Shown here: positions 14,774 through 36,600 of the stretch, piece after piece
How the letters are laid out: the number at the start of each line of letters is the position of its first letter
Position numbering within the stretch: position 1 is the first letter of the stretch
NCBI RefSeq assembly: GCF_014202995.1
Contig: NZ_JACHIA010000002.1
Coordinates: 324,645-388,644, forward strand
Origin: Longimicrobium terrae
Lineage (GTDB): Bacteria > Gemmatimonadota > Gemmatimonadetes > Longimicrobiales > Longimicrobiaceae
Length of the DNA: 64,000 bases
Reading direction: 5' to 3'
Made by a program: the position numbers and the translations under genes
The notes under the pieces: generated by a model
The model's database searches: none
What the model was told of the DNA's origin: nothing
The model's input: the letters and a program-made list of their open reading frames with translations, nothing else

Positions 14774-16016
14774 TGAGGCGCGGCGGGCGGTGGATGCCGT
14801 GTATCGAACGGACTCACGCCGGGTTCTCGCCACGCTGATCCGCCTGCTGGGCGACTTCGACCTCGCGGAAGAGGCGCTGCACGATGCGTTTGCGGCGGCC
14901 GTGGAGCGGTGGCCGCGCGAAGGCGTGCCCGCCAATCCGCGGTCGTGGCTCGTTTCCGCCGGCCGCTTTCGCGCCATCGACGCCATCCGCAGGCGGGCTC
15001 GATGGGACGCGCGGGTGGCCCAGTTCGCCGCGCACGTGGACGATCACGCCGAGCCGGACGAGTGGGAAGGGGAGGGGATCGGGGATGACCGGCTGCGCCT
15101 CATCTTTACATGCTGCCACCCCGCGCTTTCGGCGGATGCGCGGGTGGCGCTCACGCTGCGCGAGGTGTGCGGGCTGACGACGGAGGAGATCGCCCGCGCG
15201 TATCTGACGGGCGCGCCCACGCTTGCCCAGCGGATCGTCCGCGCGAAGGCCAAGATCCGCGACGCGCGCATCCCCTACCAGATCCCGTCACCGGCGGAAC
15301 TGCCGGATCGGCTGGATGCCGTGCTGCAGGTCATCTACCTGGTCTTCAACGAGGGATACTCCGCCTCCGCCGGAAGCTCGCTGACGCGCGCGGACCTGAG
15401 CGGCGAGGCCATCCGCCTGGGCCGCCTGCTGATGGAACTGCTGCCCGAGCCGGAGGTTGCCGGCCTGCTTGCGCTCATGCTGCTGCACGAGGCGCGGCGC
15501 GCGACGCGGACGACGGCGGAGGGCGAGCTGGTGCTGCTGGCGGATCAGGATCGCGGGCGGTGGGACCGCGAGCGGATCGCGGAGGGCGCGGCGCTGGTGG
15601 AGCACGCGCTGCGGTCGCGCCGCTTCGGCCCGTACACGCTGCAGGCCGCCATCGCCGCCGTCCACGCAGAAGCCGCCACCGCGGAGGCGACGGACTGGCC
15701 CCAGATCGTGGGCCTGTACGACGTGCTGATGCGCGCCGATCCGTCCCCCGTGGTCGCCCTGAACCGTGCCGCCGCTGTGGCGATGCGGGACGGCGCCGAG
15801 GCCGGCCTGCGCCTGATCGATGCGCTGCTGGAGGGCGGAGAACTGCGTGACTACCACCTGGCGCACGCCGCCCGCGCGGAGCTGTGCAGCCGAATCGGCA
15901 GACGATCCGACGCGATCGCCTCGTACGAGCGCGCCCTGTCCCTTGCGCGGCAGGAGCCCGAGCGCCGCTTTCTGGAGCGCCGCCTCCACGAACTGCGCGC
16001 GGCTCCGCCGACCTGA
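14742..16016 (+). CDS. ECF sigma factor with C-terminal extension, ECF42-like
   Basis: This 424-aa protein is an RNA polymerase sigma factor of the extracytoplasmic-function type. Sigma region 2 is at about residues 10-90 ([19 protein letters not shown], then [18 protein letters not shown]). Region 4 is at about 120-180 ([36 protein letters not shown]). A C-terminal extension of about 230 residues ([13 protein letters not shown] onward, ending in TPR-like helices with [12 protein letters not shown]) is characteristic of the group called ECF42, which has no anti-sigma factor and pairs with YCII/DGPF genes. Here two such genes precede it. GGAG before 14742 supports that start; ATG 14760 is an alternative. 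The extension probably replaces an anti-sigma factor in control. Confidence 0.9.
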   Translation: MRKHRLMTGDDEARRAVDAVYRTDSRRVLATLIRLLGDFDLAEEALHDAFAAAVERWPREGVPANPRSWLVSAGRFRAIDAIRRRARWDARVAQFAAHVDDHAEPDEWEGEGIGDDRLRLIFTCCHPALSADARVALTLREVCGLTTEEIARAYLTGAPTLAQRIVRAKAKIRDARIPYQIPSPAELPDRLDAVLQVIYLVFNEGYSASAGSSLTRADLSGEAIRLGRLLMELLPEPEVAGLLALMLLHEARRATRTTAEGELVLLADQDRGRWDRERIAEGAALVEHALRSRRFGPYTLQAAIAAVHAEAATAEATDWPQIVGLYDVLMRADPSPVVALNRAAAVAMRDGAEAGLRLIDALLEGGELRDYHLAHAARAELCSRIGRRSDAIASYERALSLARQEPERRFLERRLHELRAAPPT

Positions 16017-16042
16017 CACCCATCCACATCAACAGCAATTCT

Positions 16043-16110
16043 CACACAGAGTTAACAGAGTAAACAGAGTTCAAAGTGGTTCTCTCTGTTGACTCTGCTG
16101 ACTCTGTGTG
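16043..16110. repeat. Intergenic inverted repeat (CACACAGAGT type)
   Basis: A 27-base arm (16043-16069) matches the reverse complement of 16084-16110 at 24 positions; each arm carries three ACAGAG-like direct repeats. It begins 26 bases after the sigma factor stop and could form a hairpin. The internal unit ACAGAGT/ACTCTGT recurs in the hairpin at 8500-8527. Confidence 0.75.
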
Positions 16111-16132
16111 ATGCCCATCCGTTGCTGTTCCC

Positions 16133-16163
16133 CGCGACCTCCGCGACCCCCGCGACCTCCGCG
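16133..16163. repeat. Short tandem repeat, 9-bp unit
   Basis: CGCGACCTC, CGCGACCCC, CGCGACCTC then CGCG lie head to tail, 22 bases beyond the inverted repeat at 16043-16110. The two elements together fill the 3' region of the sigma factor gene. Confidence 0.6.
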
Positions 16164-16314
16164 TGAGGGCCGTTCACGGACTCTGCCGCCCACGACAGAC
16201 CGCCTGCCGCTCCGGCACACAATCCGTCAACAAGGCAGAAAAATTCAGGTACGACGGCTGCATTCGCGCCGCCCCGTATCCGCCGCGCCGTGCGGCTGAG
16301 CGCATCGCCGGCGC

Positions 16315-16342
16315 TTGACATCGGCCGGCGAACGCGTATGTT
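16315..16342 (+). promoter_or_regulatory. groESL promoter (vegetative type)
   Basis: TTGACA (16315-16320), a 16-bp spacer and TATGTT (16337-16342). The CIRCE operator begins 12 bases later, where transcription would start, the usual arrangement for HrcA repression. Confidence 0.75.
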
Positions 16343-16353
16343 GACGCCTGTCG

Positions 16354-16380
16354 TTAGCACTCGACGGACTTGAGTGCTAA
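16354..16380. promoter_or_regulatory. CIRCE operator (HrcA binding site)
   Basis: TTAGCACTC, nine bases, GAGTGCTAA: an exact match to the CIRCE consensus. HrcA represses groESL here until heat shock; hrcA itself is not in the window. It lies 38 bases before the groES start. Confidence 0.97.
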
Positions 16381-16417
16381 CAAGCTTCACCCAAACTCAT
16401 CCAATGGAGGGTTACTG

Positions 16418-16720
16418 ATGGCTACCGCGACCGACATCAAGGTCAAGCCGCTGGCAGACCGCGTCGTCATCAAGGCGCTCGAGGAGAGCGAGCAGATGCG
16501 TGGCGGGCTGTACATCCCGGACACCGCCAAGGAAAAGCCCCAGCAGGGCGAAGTGGTCGCCGTGGGCAACGGCCGCATTGAAGACGGCAAGCGCGTCGAC
16601 ATGGAGCTCAAGGTGGGCGACAAGGTGCTGTATGGTAAGTACAGCGGCACCGAAGTCACCGTCGAGGGCGAGCAGTACCTGATCCTGCGTGAGTCCGACG
16701 TTCTGGCCGTGGTCGGCTGA
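16418..16720 (+). CDS. groES: Co-chaperonin GroES
   Basis: This 100-aa protein forms the heptameric lid of the GroEL chamber in the cytoplasm. It has [17 protein letters not shown], the mobile loop region [20 protein letters not shown], and the C-terminal [13 protein letters not shown] and [14 protein letters not shown]. The start ATG at 16418 has GGAGG eight bases upstream. It is the first gene of the CIRCE-controlled groES-groEL operon (69 bp to groEL). Confidence 0.97.
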   Translation: MATATDIKVKPLADRVVIKALEESEQMRGGLYIPDTAKEKPQQGEVVAVGNGRIEDGKRVDMELKVGDKVLYGKYSGTEVTVEGEQYLILRESDVLAVVG

Positions 16721-16765
16721 AGCCGTCCGTACCGCCTGTCCGTGCTACTGAACGACTTTTCCTAA

Positions 16766-19263
<2,498 letters not shown>

Positions 19264-20105
19264 CCTATCCGAACGCCGTCTCCGGCCGCCAGTGCCCGGT
19301 GCGGATCATGAGATTCCGGGCCGGCGGGCGTGTGGAAGCGGGGGCGGGAAGCGTCCGGCTCGGCGGGTGGCCTGAAGCGGAGACCGGCGGAGTGCACGCG
19401 CTACCTGCCGGTCTCTTTGCGCCATGGAAGGCGCTCTGCGGATCATCCGTGATACACGCCGATGTCCGTGGTGCCGCTCGGTTCCGCATGACTCCCATCC
19501 ACGGAGATCGTCGCGGAAAAGGAGCGTTGAAGGGGGTGGACAATCGTCCTCTGCTACATTCCGATCCAAAGCGAAAACGGCAACTTCGCCCGGCGGCCTG
19601 TTGGGAGCGTGGGTAACCAGCCATTGGACCCAGAATGGCACTTGCCGGAAATCATCAGTTTGGATATTGTCGTGTTAGGAGGATAGGTCAGCTGCGAACG
19701 CACCGTACGGATCAATCCCGAATCCTCTGACCTCGTCTGCTACCGTTCTGTCTGGCATCGCGCGCCAGGCGACCGGTCCGGCGGGAACAACAGACGGTCG
19801 GTACGAGCGACCGGGCGTGTCATCACACCCGATCTGGCGCGCCTCCGCTCCTGTCTTTTCAGGACGGTTTCAAGGTTGATGGGCACCGGGGCGTCTTTTC
19901 TTCCCCGCCGCGTCTCGCCGTCCTGGGCCGTCTTCGGGCAGAGTAGCTGGCCGCGGATCGCATTCCGTCCCGGGGAGCGCCGGGCACCTGATCGATCCCG
20001 GTTGATCAGGGTGCGGGGCGGGGAACCGCGCCCGCATCGGCCAGCCGCCGTCACGCAGCGCCAGCGCAGTCCAGCAACGCCGTCCCACAACGATTCCGAC
20101 GCCCA
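19264..20105. other. 842-bp intergenic stretch, no gene recognised
   Basis: No frame on either strand encodes a recognisable product; the longest ones are Arg/Pro/Ser-rich without domains. A relatively AT-rich patch near 19640-19690 contains TTGCCG (19642-19647), 17 bp, then TATTGT (19665-19670), and GTTAGGAGGATAG just after. This could be a promoter for the biosynthetic locus that begins at 20106, but it would leave a 430-base leader. No tRNA or repeat was seen. Confidence 0.5.
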
Positions 20106-21634
20106 ATGGCCGAGTCCATCGAGCAAGACGTTTCGGCATTATCCGACTCCCCGCCGGAAGGCGGACAGCATCCCGCGGCGTGGCCGTGGGGCGCGCCGGG
20201 CGGGGAGCCGCCGCAGGCGGGCGGCGGCGCGCTGGAAGCCACGGCGCTGCGCGGGATGGAGAGCCTGCGCACCGGCGACCCCGTGCTGTACGACCTGCTG
20301 GCCCGCGAGCACAGCCGCCAGGCGGAAACGCTGACCATGGTGGCCGCGTCCAGCATCGCCGACCCCGCGGTGCTGGCGTGCGAGGCCACGGCGCTCATCA
20401 ACACCACCACCGAGGGCTACCCCGGCGCCCGCTTTCACGCCGGCTGCGGCGTGGTGGACGAGGTGGAGCGCATTGCCATCGACCGTGCGCGGCAGGTGTT
20501 CGGGGCGCGGTACGCGAACGTGCAGCCGCACTCCGGTACGTCCGCCAACCAGATCGTGATGTTCAGCCTGCTGCGCGCGGGCGACACGGTGATGGGGCTG
20601 GACCTGGACGCGGGCGGCCACCTTTCGCACGGATCGCGGGCCTCGGTGTCCGGCCGCTACTTCCACGCGGTGGGCTACGGCGTGAACCGCGCCGGCCGCA
20701 TCGACATGGACGAGGTGCGCCGGGTGGCGATGGAGCACCGCCCGCGGCTGCTGATCGCGGGGGCGAGCGCGTATCCGCGGCGCATCGACTTCGCCGCCTT
20801 TCGCGCCATCGCCGACGAGGCGGGCGCCTGGCTGCTGGCGGACATCTCGCACATCGCCGGGCTGGTGGCGGCGGGCGAGCACCCCAGCCCCATCGACCAC
20901 GCGCACTTCACCACCACCAGCACCTACAAGCAGCTGTGCGGCCCGCGCGGAGGGCTGGTGCTGATGGGGCGCGACCACGACGCGCCGGCGCCGGACGGGC
21001 GGGGAACCCTGTCGTCGCTCGTGCAGCGCGCGGCGTTCCCGTTCTTTCAGGGCACGCCCAGCCTGTCGTCCATCGCGGCCAAGGCCAGCGCGCTGGCGCG
21101 GGTGGCGTCGCCGGGGTTCCGCGAGGTGGCGCGGCGCATCGTGGCCGGCGCCGGCGCCCTGGCGCACGAACTCCGGGAGCGCGGCTACACCCTGGTTTCC
21201 GGCGGCACCGACAACCACATCGTCCTGGTGGACCTCGCCCCGCGCGGCCTGACCGGCGTGGTGGCCGAGCGCGCCTTGGAGGAGTGCGGGATCGTAGTGA
21301 ACAAGAACCGCATTCCCGGCGACCCGCGCAGCGCCTTGGTCACCAGCGGCGTGCGCTTCGGCACCAACGGCCTGGCGGTGCGGGGGATGGGGCCGGAGCA
21401 GATGCCGCGCTGCGCGGACCTGGTGCACGCCGTCCTCTCCGCCGTGCGCCCGGTGGACGACTGCACCTACCGCCTGGATCCCGGAACGGTGGCGCAGGTG
21501 CGGCGTGAGGTGGCGGCGATCTGCGCGCGGCACCCCATCCCCGGATACGCGGTTCCCGCCGCTCCGCTCCCCGCGAACGCCGGCCGCATCACCGCCGCGC
21601 CCTTCCTCCCCTTTGCCGTCCCCGCGGAGCCCGC

Positions 21635-21638
<4 letters not shown>
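20106..21638 (+). CDS. SHMT-like PLP enzyme with altered active site, coupled to the NRPS locus
   Basis: This 510-aa protein has the serine hydroxymethyltransferase fold throughout: [53 protein letters not shown], the PLP-lysine K275 in [36 protein letters not shown] and TSGVRFGT. Several positions invariant in housekeeping SHMT differ. The Tyr two before the EGYPG Glu is Thr101, the Tyr-Tyr of K-R-Y-Y-G is Phe110-His111, His before the PLP-Lys is Tyr274, and the N-terminal A-S-E-N is A-S-S-I. These lie in the folate/substrate site. The start codon of NRPS1 overlaps its stop (ATGA). It may supply or use a beta-hydroxy amino acid, acting as a dedicated SHMT or threonine transaldolase-like enzyme (SHMT-fold LTTAs exist in other clusters). 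It has an N-terminal extension of about 40 residues. Confidence 0.85.
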
Positions 21639-30654
<9,016 letters not shown>

Positions 30655-30658
<4 letters not shown>

Positions 30659-33600
30659 CGCCGTCCTCCTCCTCCGCACCGGCACGTACGCTCCAGGAAA
30701 AGCAGGAGCTGCTCCGCAAGGCGATGGCCGCGCGGATGAACCGCACGCGCACCGCGCCCGCCTCCTTTGCGCAGGAGCGGCTGTGGGTGCTGGACCGCAT
30801 GCAGGGTGCGGGCGCCGCCTACAATGTGCCGCTCGCCCTTCGCCTGCGCGGCGCGCTGAACGCGCCGGCGCTGGAGCGCGCGCTGGGCGAGGTGGTGCGC
30901 CGCCACGAGTCGCTGCGCACCACCCTGCGCGAGCAGGACGGCGCGCCGGTGCAGGTGATCGCCCCGTTCGCCGGTTTCACGCTCGCGGTGGACGACGTTT
31001 CCGCACTGGAAGCAGATGAGCGGGCGGCGCGGGCGGATGCGTGGATCTCGGAGGGCGCGCGCCAGCCGTTCGACCTGGGCGCCGGGCCGCTGTTCCGCGC
31101 GGCGCTGCTGCGGCTGCGCGGGGATGAGCACGTGCTGCTGCTGTGCATGCACCACGCGGTGACGGACGGATGGAGCCTGGGCCTGCTGCTGCGCGAGCTG
31201 ACCGCCCTGTACGGCGCCTTTGCGGACGGGCAGCCGCCGCCGCTGGCGGAGCCCACGGCGCAGTACGCGGATCACGCGGTGCGGCAGCGCGACCGCATGC
31301 GCGGCGAGGCGCTGGAAGAGGGGCTGGCGTACTGGCGCGAGGCGCTGGGCGGCGCCCCAGCGCTGCTGGAACTGCCAGCGGACCATCCGCGCCCCGCGGT
31401 CCGCACCGCGGGCGGAGCCTCCGTCCCGCTGGCCGTCGATTCCGCGGCGGCGGAGCGGCTGGTGGCGCTAGCGGCTGGCGAGGGCGCCACGCTGCACATG
31501 GTGATGCTCGCCGCCTTTCAACTCCTTCTCGCCCGATACGCCGGCGTGGAGGACGTGGTCGTGGGCACGCCGGTGGCCGGGCGGACGGGACGCGAGACGG
31601 AGTCGCTGATCGGCTTTTTCGTCAACGCGGTGCCGGTGCGCACGGACCTCTCCGGCGATCCCACGTTTCGCGAACTGCTGCGGCGCGTGCGGGCGGCCAC
31701 GCTCGGCGCGTACGCCCACGAAGAGATTCCCTTCGAGCGGCTGGTGGAGGAACTGCGGCCGGAGCGGTCGCTGAGCCACGCGCCGCTCTTTCAGGTGATG
31801 CTCACGCAGGGCGACGCGGACGCGGGTGACGTCGTCTTCCCGGGGCTGGACGCCGCGGTGATCCCGGTGCAGACGGGAACCAGCAAGTTCGATCTCACGC
31901 TCAGCTTTTCGGCGGGGCCGGCGGGGATCGGCGGGGCGCTGGAGTACAGCACTGACCTGTTCCGCCGCGACACGGCGCTGCGGATGGCGGATCACCTGGC
32001 GCGGCTGCTTGAGCGCGTGGCGGCCCAGCCGGACGCGCCGCTCTCCACCGTCGAGATGACGGGCGCGGAGGAGCGGCGCCTGGTGGTGGACGAGTGGAAC
32101 CGCACCGCCGCGGCGTTCCCGGCGGACGCCTGCATCCACACGCTGATCGAGGCGCAGGCCGCGCGCACGCCGGACGCCGTGGCGGTGATCTTCGAGGACG
32201 ATTCACTTACCTACGCGCAGCTGAACGCGCGCGCCAACCGCCTGGCCCGTCGGCTGGTGTCGATGGGCGTGGGTCCGGAGGCGCGCGTGGGGCTGTGCCT
32301 GGAGCGCAGCCTGGAGATGGTGGCCGGCATTCTGGCCGTCCTCAAGGCGGGAGGCGCGTACGTCCCGCTGGATCCCGGCTATCCCGCGGAGCGGCTGGCG
32401 GGCATGGTGGAGGATGCGGGCATCGGCCTGCTGCTGACCCAGTCCGCGCTCCTCGGCACCATCCCCGCCGCGCCGGGCGTCCGTGTGCTCTGCCTGGATG
32501 ATGCGGCCGGCGCGATCAGTGGGGTCGATCAGCCCGGTGAGATTCATCGGATTGATGGCCTTCGTCGGACCGACGCCATCGGCCAGACAGGCGGGTTTGA
32601 TCGGACGAAAGAGGTTGATCTGATCGATGAAAACAATCTGATCGATCAACGTCATCGCATCGACGGGGATGATCGGATTCGTGGGATCGACGGCACCGAT
32701 CGGATCGATCAAAGCCGCTCCATCGATGAGGATGATCGAGCTGGCGCCATCGACGGGAGTGACGATCAGGAGAATCCGCGGAGCGGGGTGGGGCCGTCGA
32801 ACGCGGCGTATGTCATCTACACCTCCGGGAGCACGGGGCGGCCCAAGGGCGTGGTGAACCAGCACGGCGCCGTCATCAACCGCCTCTGCTGGATGCAGGC
32901 GGAGTACGGCCTGGCCGCGCACGACGTGGTGCTGCAGAAGACGCCGTTCTCCTTTGACGTCTCCGTGTGGGAGTTCTTCTGGCCGCTGCAAAGGGGCGCG
33001 ACGCTGGTCATCGCCCGCCCCGGCGGGCACCGCGATCCCGCGTACCTGCGCGACGAGATCCGGCGGCGCGGGGTGACCACGCTGCACTTCGTTCCCTCCA
33101 TGCTGCCGCCGTTTCTGGAGGCGGCCGGCGCGGAGGACTGCCCCAGCCTGTCGCGCGTGGTGTGCAGCGGCGAGGCGCTTTCCGCGGAGTCCGTGGCGCG
33201 CTTCTACGAGCGGTTCCCGTCCGGCGCGCGTCTGCACAACCTGTACGGCCCCACCGAAGCCGCCGTAGACGTGAGCTTCTGGGCCTGCGCGCCGGGCGAT
33301 TCGGTGGTGCCCATCGGGCGGCCGGTGTGGAACACGCGGCTGTACGTGCTGGACGCGGCGGGCCGTCCCGCGCCGGTGGGCGTGCCCGGCGAGCTGTTCA
33401 TCGCCGGGGTGCAGGTGGCGCGCGGCTACCTGAACCGCCCCGCCCTGACCGCCGAGCGCTTCGTCCCCGACCCGTTTTCCGTCGATGCGGGTGCGCGCAT
33501 GTACCGCACGGGCGACCGCGCACGATGGCGGGCGGACGGCGCGCTGGAGTACCTGGGCCGGCTGGACGCGCAGGTAAAGATCCGCGGCTTCCGCATCGAG

Positions 33601-36600
33601 TTGGGCGAGATTGAGTCCGTGCTGCGCCGCCACCCCGCCGTGCGCGACTGCGCCGTCGTGGTGCGCGAGGACGCACCGGGCGATCCCCGCATCACCGCCT
33701 ACGTCGTCGGCGGCGCCGACCCCGCCGAACTGCGCGCGGAACTGCGGCGCACGCTGCCGGAGCACATGGTTCCCGCCGCGTTCGTCGCGCTGGACGCGCT
33801 TCCCCTGACGCCCAACGGCAAGCTGGACCGCCGCGCGCTCCCCGCGCCCGCCGACGCCCCGGCGGAAGCGGAGTACGCCGAGCCCTCCACGCCGGTGCAG
33901 CAGGTGCTGGCGGGGATCTGGGGCCAGGTGCTGCGCCGCGAGCGGGTGGGCGCGCGCGACGGCTTCTTTGCGCTGGGCGGGCACTCGCTCCTGGCCACGC
34001 GCGTCGTCTCCCGCGTTCGCGAGGTGTTCGGCGTGGAGCTGCCGCTGCGGGTGATGTTCGAGGCGCCCACCGTGGCCGGCGTCGCGGAGGTGATCGAGGG
34101 GATGCGCCGCGCGGCCCGTCCCGCCGTCCCGCCGGTGATTCCCGTGGCGCGCACGGGCCCGCTTCCGCTCTCGTTCGCGCAGGAGCGGCTCTGGTTTCTG
34201 GATCGTCTGGAGCCGGACAGCCCGCTGTACAACATCCCCGCCGCGCTCCGCCTCACCGGCCCGCTGAACGCCGCCGCGCTGGAGCGCGCGCTGGGCGAGG
34301 TGGTTCGCCGGCACGAGGCGCTGCGCACGGTCTTCGCCGAGGTGGAGGGCGTCGCCGCGCAGGTCATCACCCCGTTCACCTCCTTTTCGCTCGCGACCGA
34401 AGACGTTTCCGCGCTGGAGCCGGCGGAGCGCGAGGCCGCCGTGCGCCGCTTGGCCGCGGAAGACGCGGCGCGCCCGTTCCACCTCTCCCGCGGCCCGCTG
34501 TTCCGCGCCTCGCTCGTGAGGATGAGCGAGGGCGAGCACGTCCTGCTGCTCGCCATGCACCACGCGGTGAGCGACGGGTGGAGCACCGGCGTGCTGCTGC
34601 GCGAATTATCCGCCCTCTACGCCGCCTTCGCGCAGGGCGATGAACCCGCTCTTGCCCCGTCGCCGGTGCAGTACGCGGACTACGCAGTGTGGCAGCGCGA
34701 GCAGCTGCGCGGCGAGCTGCTGGAGGCGCAGTTGGCGTACTGGCGCGAGCGGCTGGCCGGCGCCCCGGCGCTGCTGGAGCTGCCGACGGACCACCCGCGC
34801 CCGGCCGTGCGCACGCACCGGGGCGCGCACGTTCCCGTGGCGCTTCCGCGCGAGCTGATGGACGCGCTGGAGGCGCTGGGTCGGCGCGAGGGCGCCACGC
34901 TGTACATGGTGGTGCTGGCGGCGTTTCAGCTTCTGCTTGCCCGGTATGCGGGGACGGAGGATGTCGTGGTCGGCAGCCCCATCGCCGGGCGCACGCGGCG
35001 CGAGGTGGAAGAGGTGATCGGCCTGTTCGTCAACACGCTCGCGCTGCGGACGGACCTGTCCGGCGACCCCACGTTCGCCCAGGCGCTGCGCGGGGTGCGC
35101 GAAACGATGCTCGGCGCGTACGAGCACCAGGAGCTGCCGTTTGAGAAGCTGGTGGCGGAGCTGCAGCCGGAGCGCAGCCTGAGCCACTCGCCGCTGGTGC
35201 AGGTGACCTTTTCCCTGGACGCCGCCACGCCGGACGACGCCGCGCTTCCTGGCATCACCGTCCGGGAACTGGAGATGGAAGGCGCCACCACCAAGTTCGA
35301 TCTCAGCCTGTACCTGGCCGCGGGGGACGACGGGCTGCGCGGCGTGCTGGGCTACAGCACCGACCTGTTCCGCCCCGGCACCGTCGAACGGATGGCGGAG
35401 CACCTGCGCCGCGTGCTGGAGCAGGTGGCCGCGAACCCCGGGATGCGCCTTTCCGCGGTGGAGCTGCTGGCGGACGAGGAGCGCGGCCGCGTGCTACGCG
35501 AGTGGAGCGGCGCGGCAGTGGCGGCGCCCCCGGCGGCGGAGTGCGTGCACCACGCGTTTGAGGCACGGGCCGCGCGCACGCCGGATGCCGTCGCGGTGGA
35601 ATCGGCGGATGGGCCGCTCACCTTCGCGGAGCTGAACGCGCGAGCCAACCGCCTGGCGCGGCGGCTGGTACGGCTGGGTGCGGGGCCGGAGTCGCGGGTG
35701 GGGATCTGCGTGGAGCGCGGGCCGGAGCTGGTGACCGGCATCCTCGCCATCTTCAAGGCGGGCGCGGCGTACGTGCCGGTGGATCCGGAGGCGCCCGCGG
35801 AGCGCATGCAGGCGCTGCTCGCCGGGGCCGGCGCGGCGCTGGTGATCGCGGGCCGCGGCGCATCCATCCCCGCTGGCGTGGCGGCGGTGGACGCGGCGGA
35901 GACGGCGGACGAGGAGAGCGCGGCGGACCTGGGGGTGCGCGCCGGGCCGGACAACCTGGCGTACGTCATCTACACCTCCGGAAGCACCGGCGCGCCCAAG
36001 GGCGTGGCCGTGCCGCACCGGGCGCTGGCCAGCCACATGGCGTGGTTCAACCGCGACTTCGGCGTGGGCGCGGGGGACGTGGTGCTGCAGAAGACGCCCG
36101 CCGCCTTTGACGCCTCCGTGTGGGAGTTCTTTGCGCCGCTGCTGGCGGGCGGGCGGCTGGTGATGGGGCGCCCCGGCGTGGAGCGCGACCCGCGGGCGCT
36201 GGTTCGCGAGGTCCGCGCGCGCGGCGTCACCCTGCTGCAGCTGGTGCCCTCCCTGTTCCGCGTGCTGCTGGATGAGCCGGAACTGGCGGCCTGCACGTCG
36301 CTGCGCCTGGTGTTCTGCGGCGGCGAGGCGCTCCCCGGCGAGCTGTGTGCCCGACTGGCGGAGGTGCTTCCCGCCGCGCGGCTGGTGAACCTGTACGGCC
36401 CCACGGAGTGCTGCATCGACAGCGCCACGCACCGGTGCGGCGCGGAGGACGCGCGCGCGGGCACCGTGCCGCTCGGCGCGCCGGCGCCGGGCACGACGTC
36501 GTACGTGCTGGACGATGGTCTGCGCCCGCTCCCCGCCGGCGTGCCGGGCGAGCTGTGCATCGGCGGGGTGCAGGTGGCGCGCGGCTACCTGGGGCGCCCG

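Noticed and set aside
19265-20126. Minus-strand frames at 19265-19624 and 19740-20126
   Set aside because: No family resemblance, poor initiation sites, and equally good frames on the other strand; treated as noncoding.
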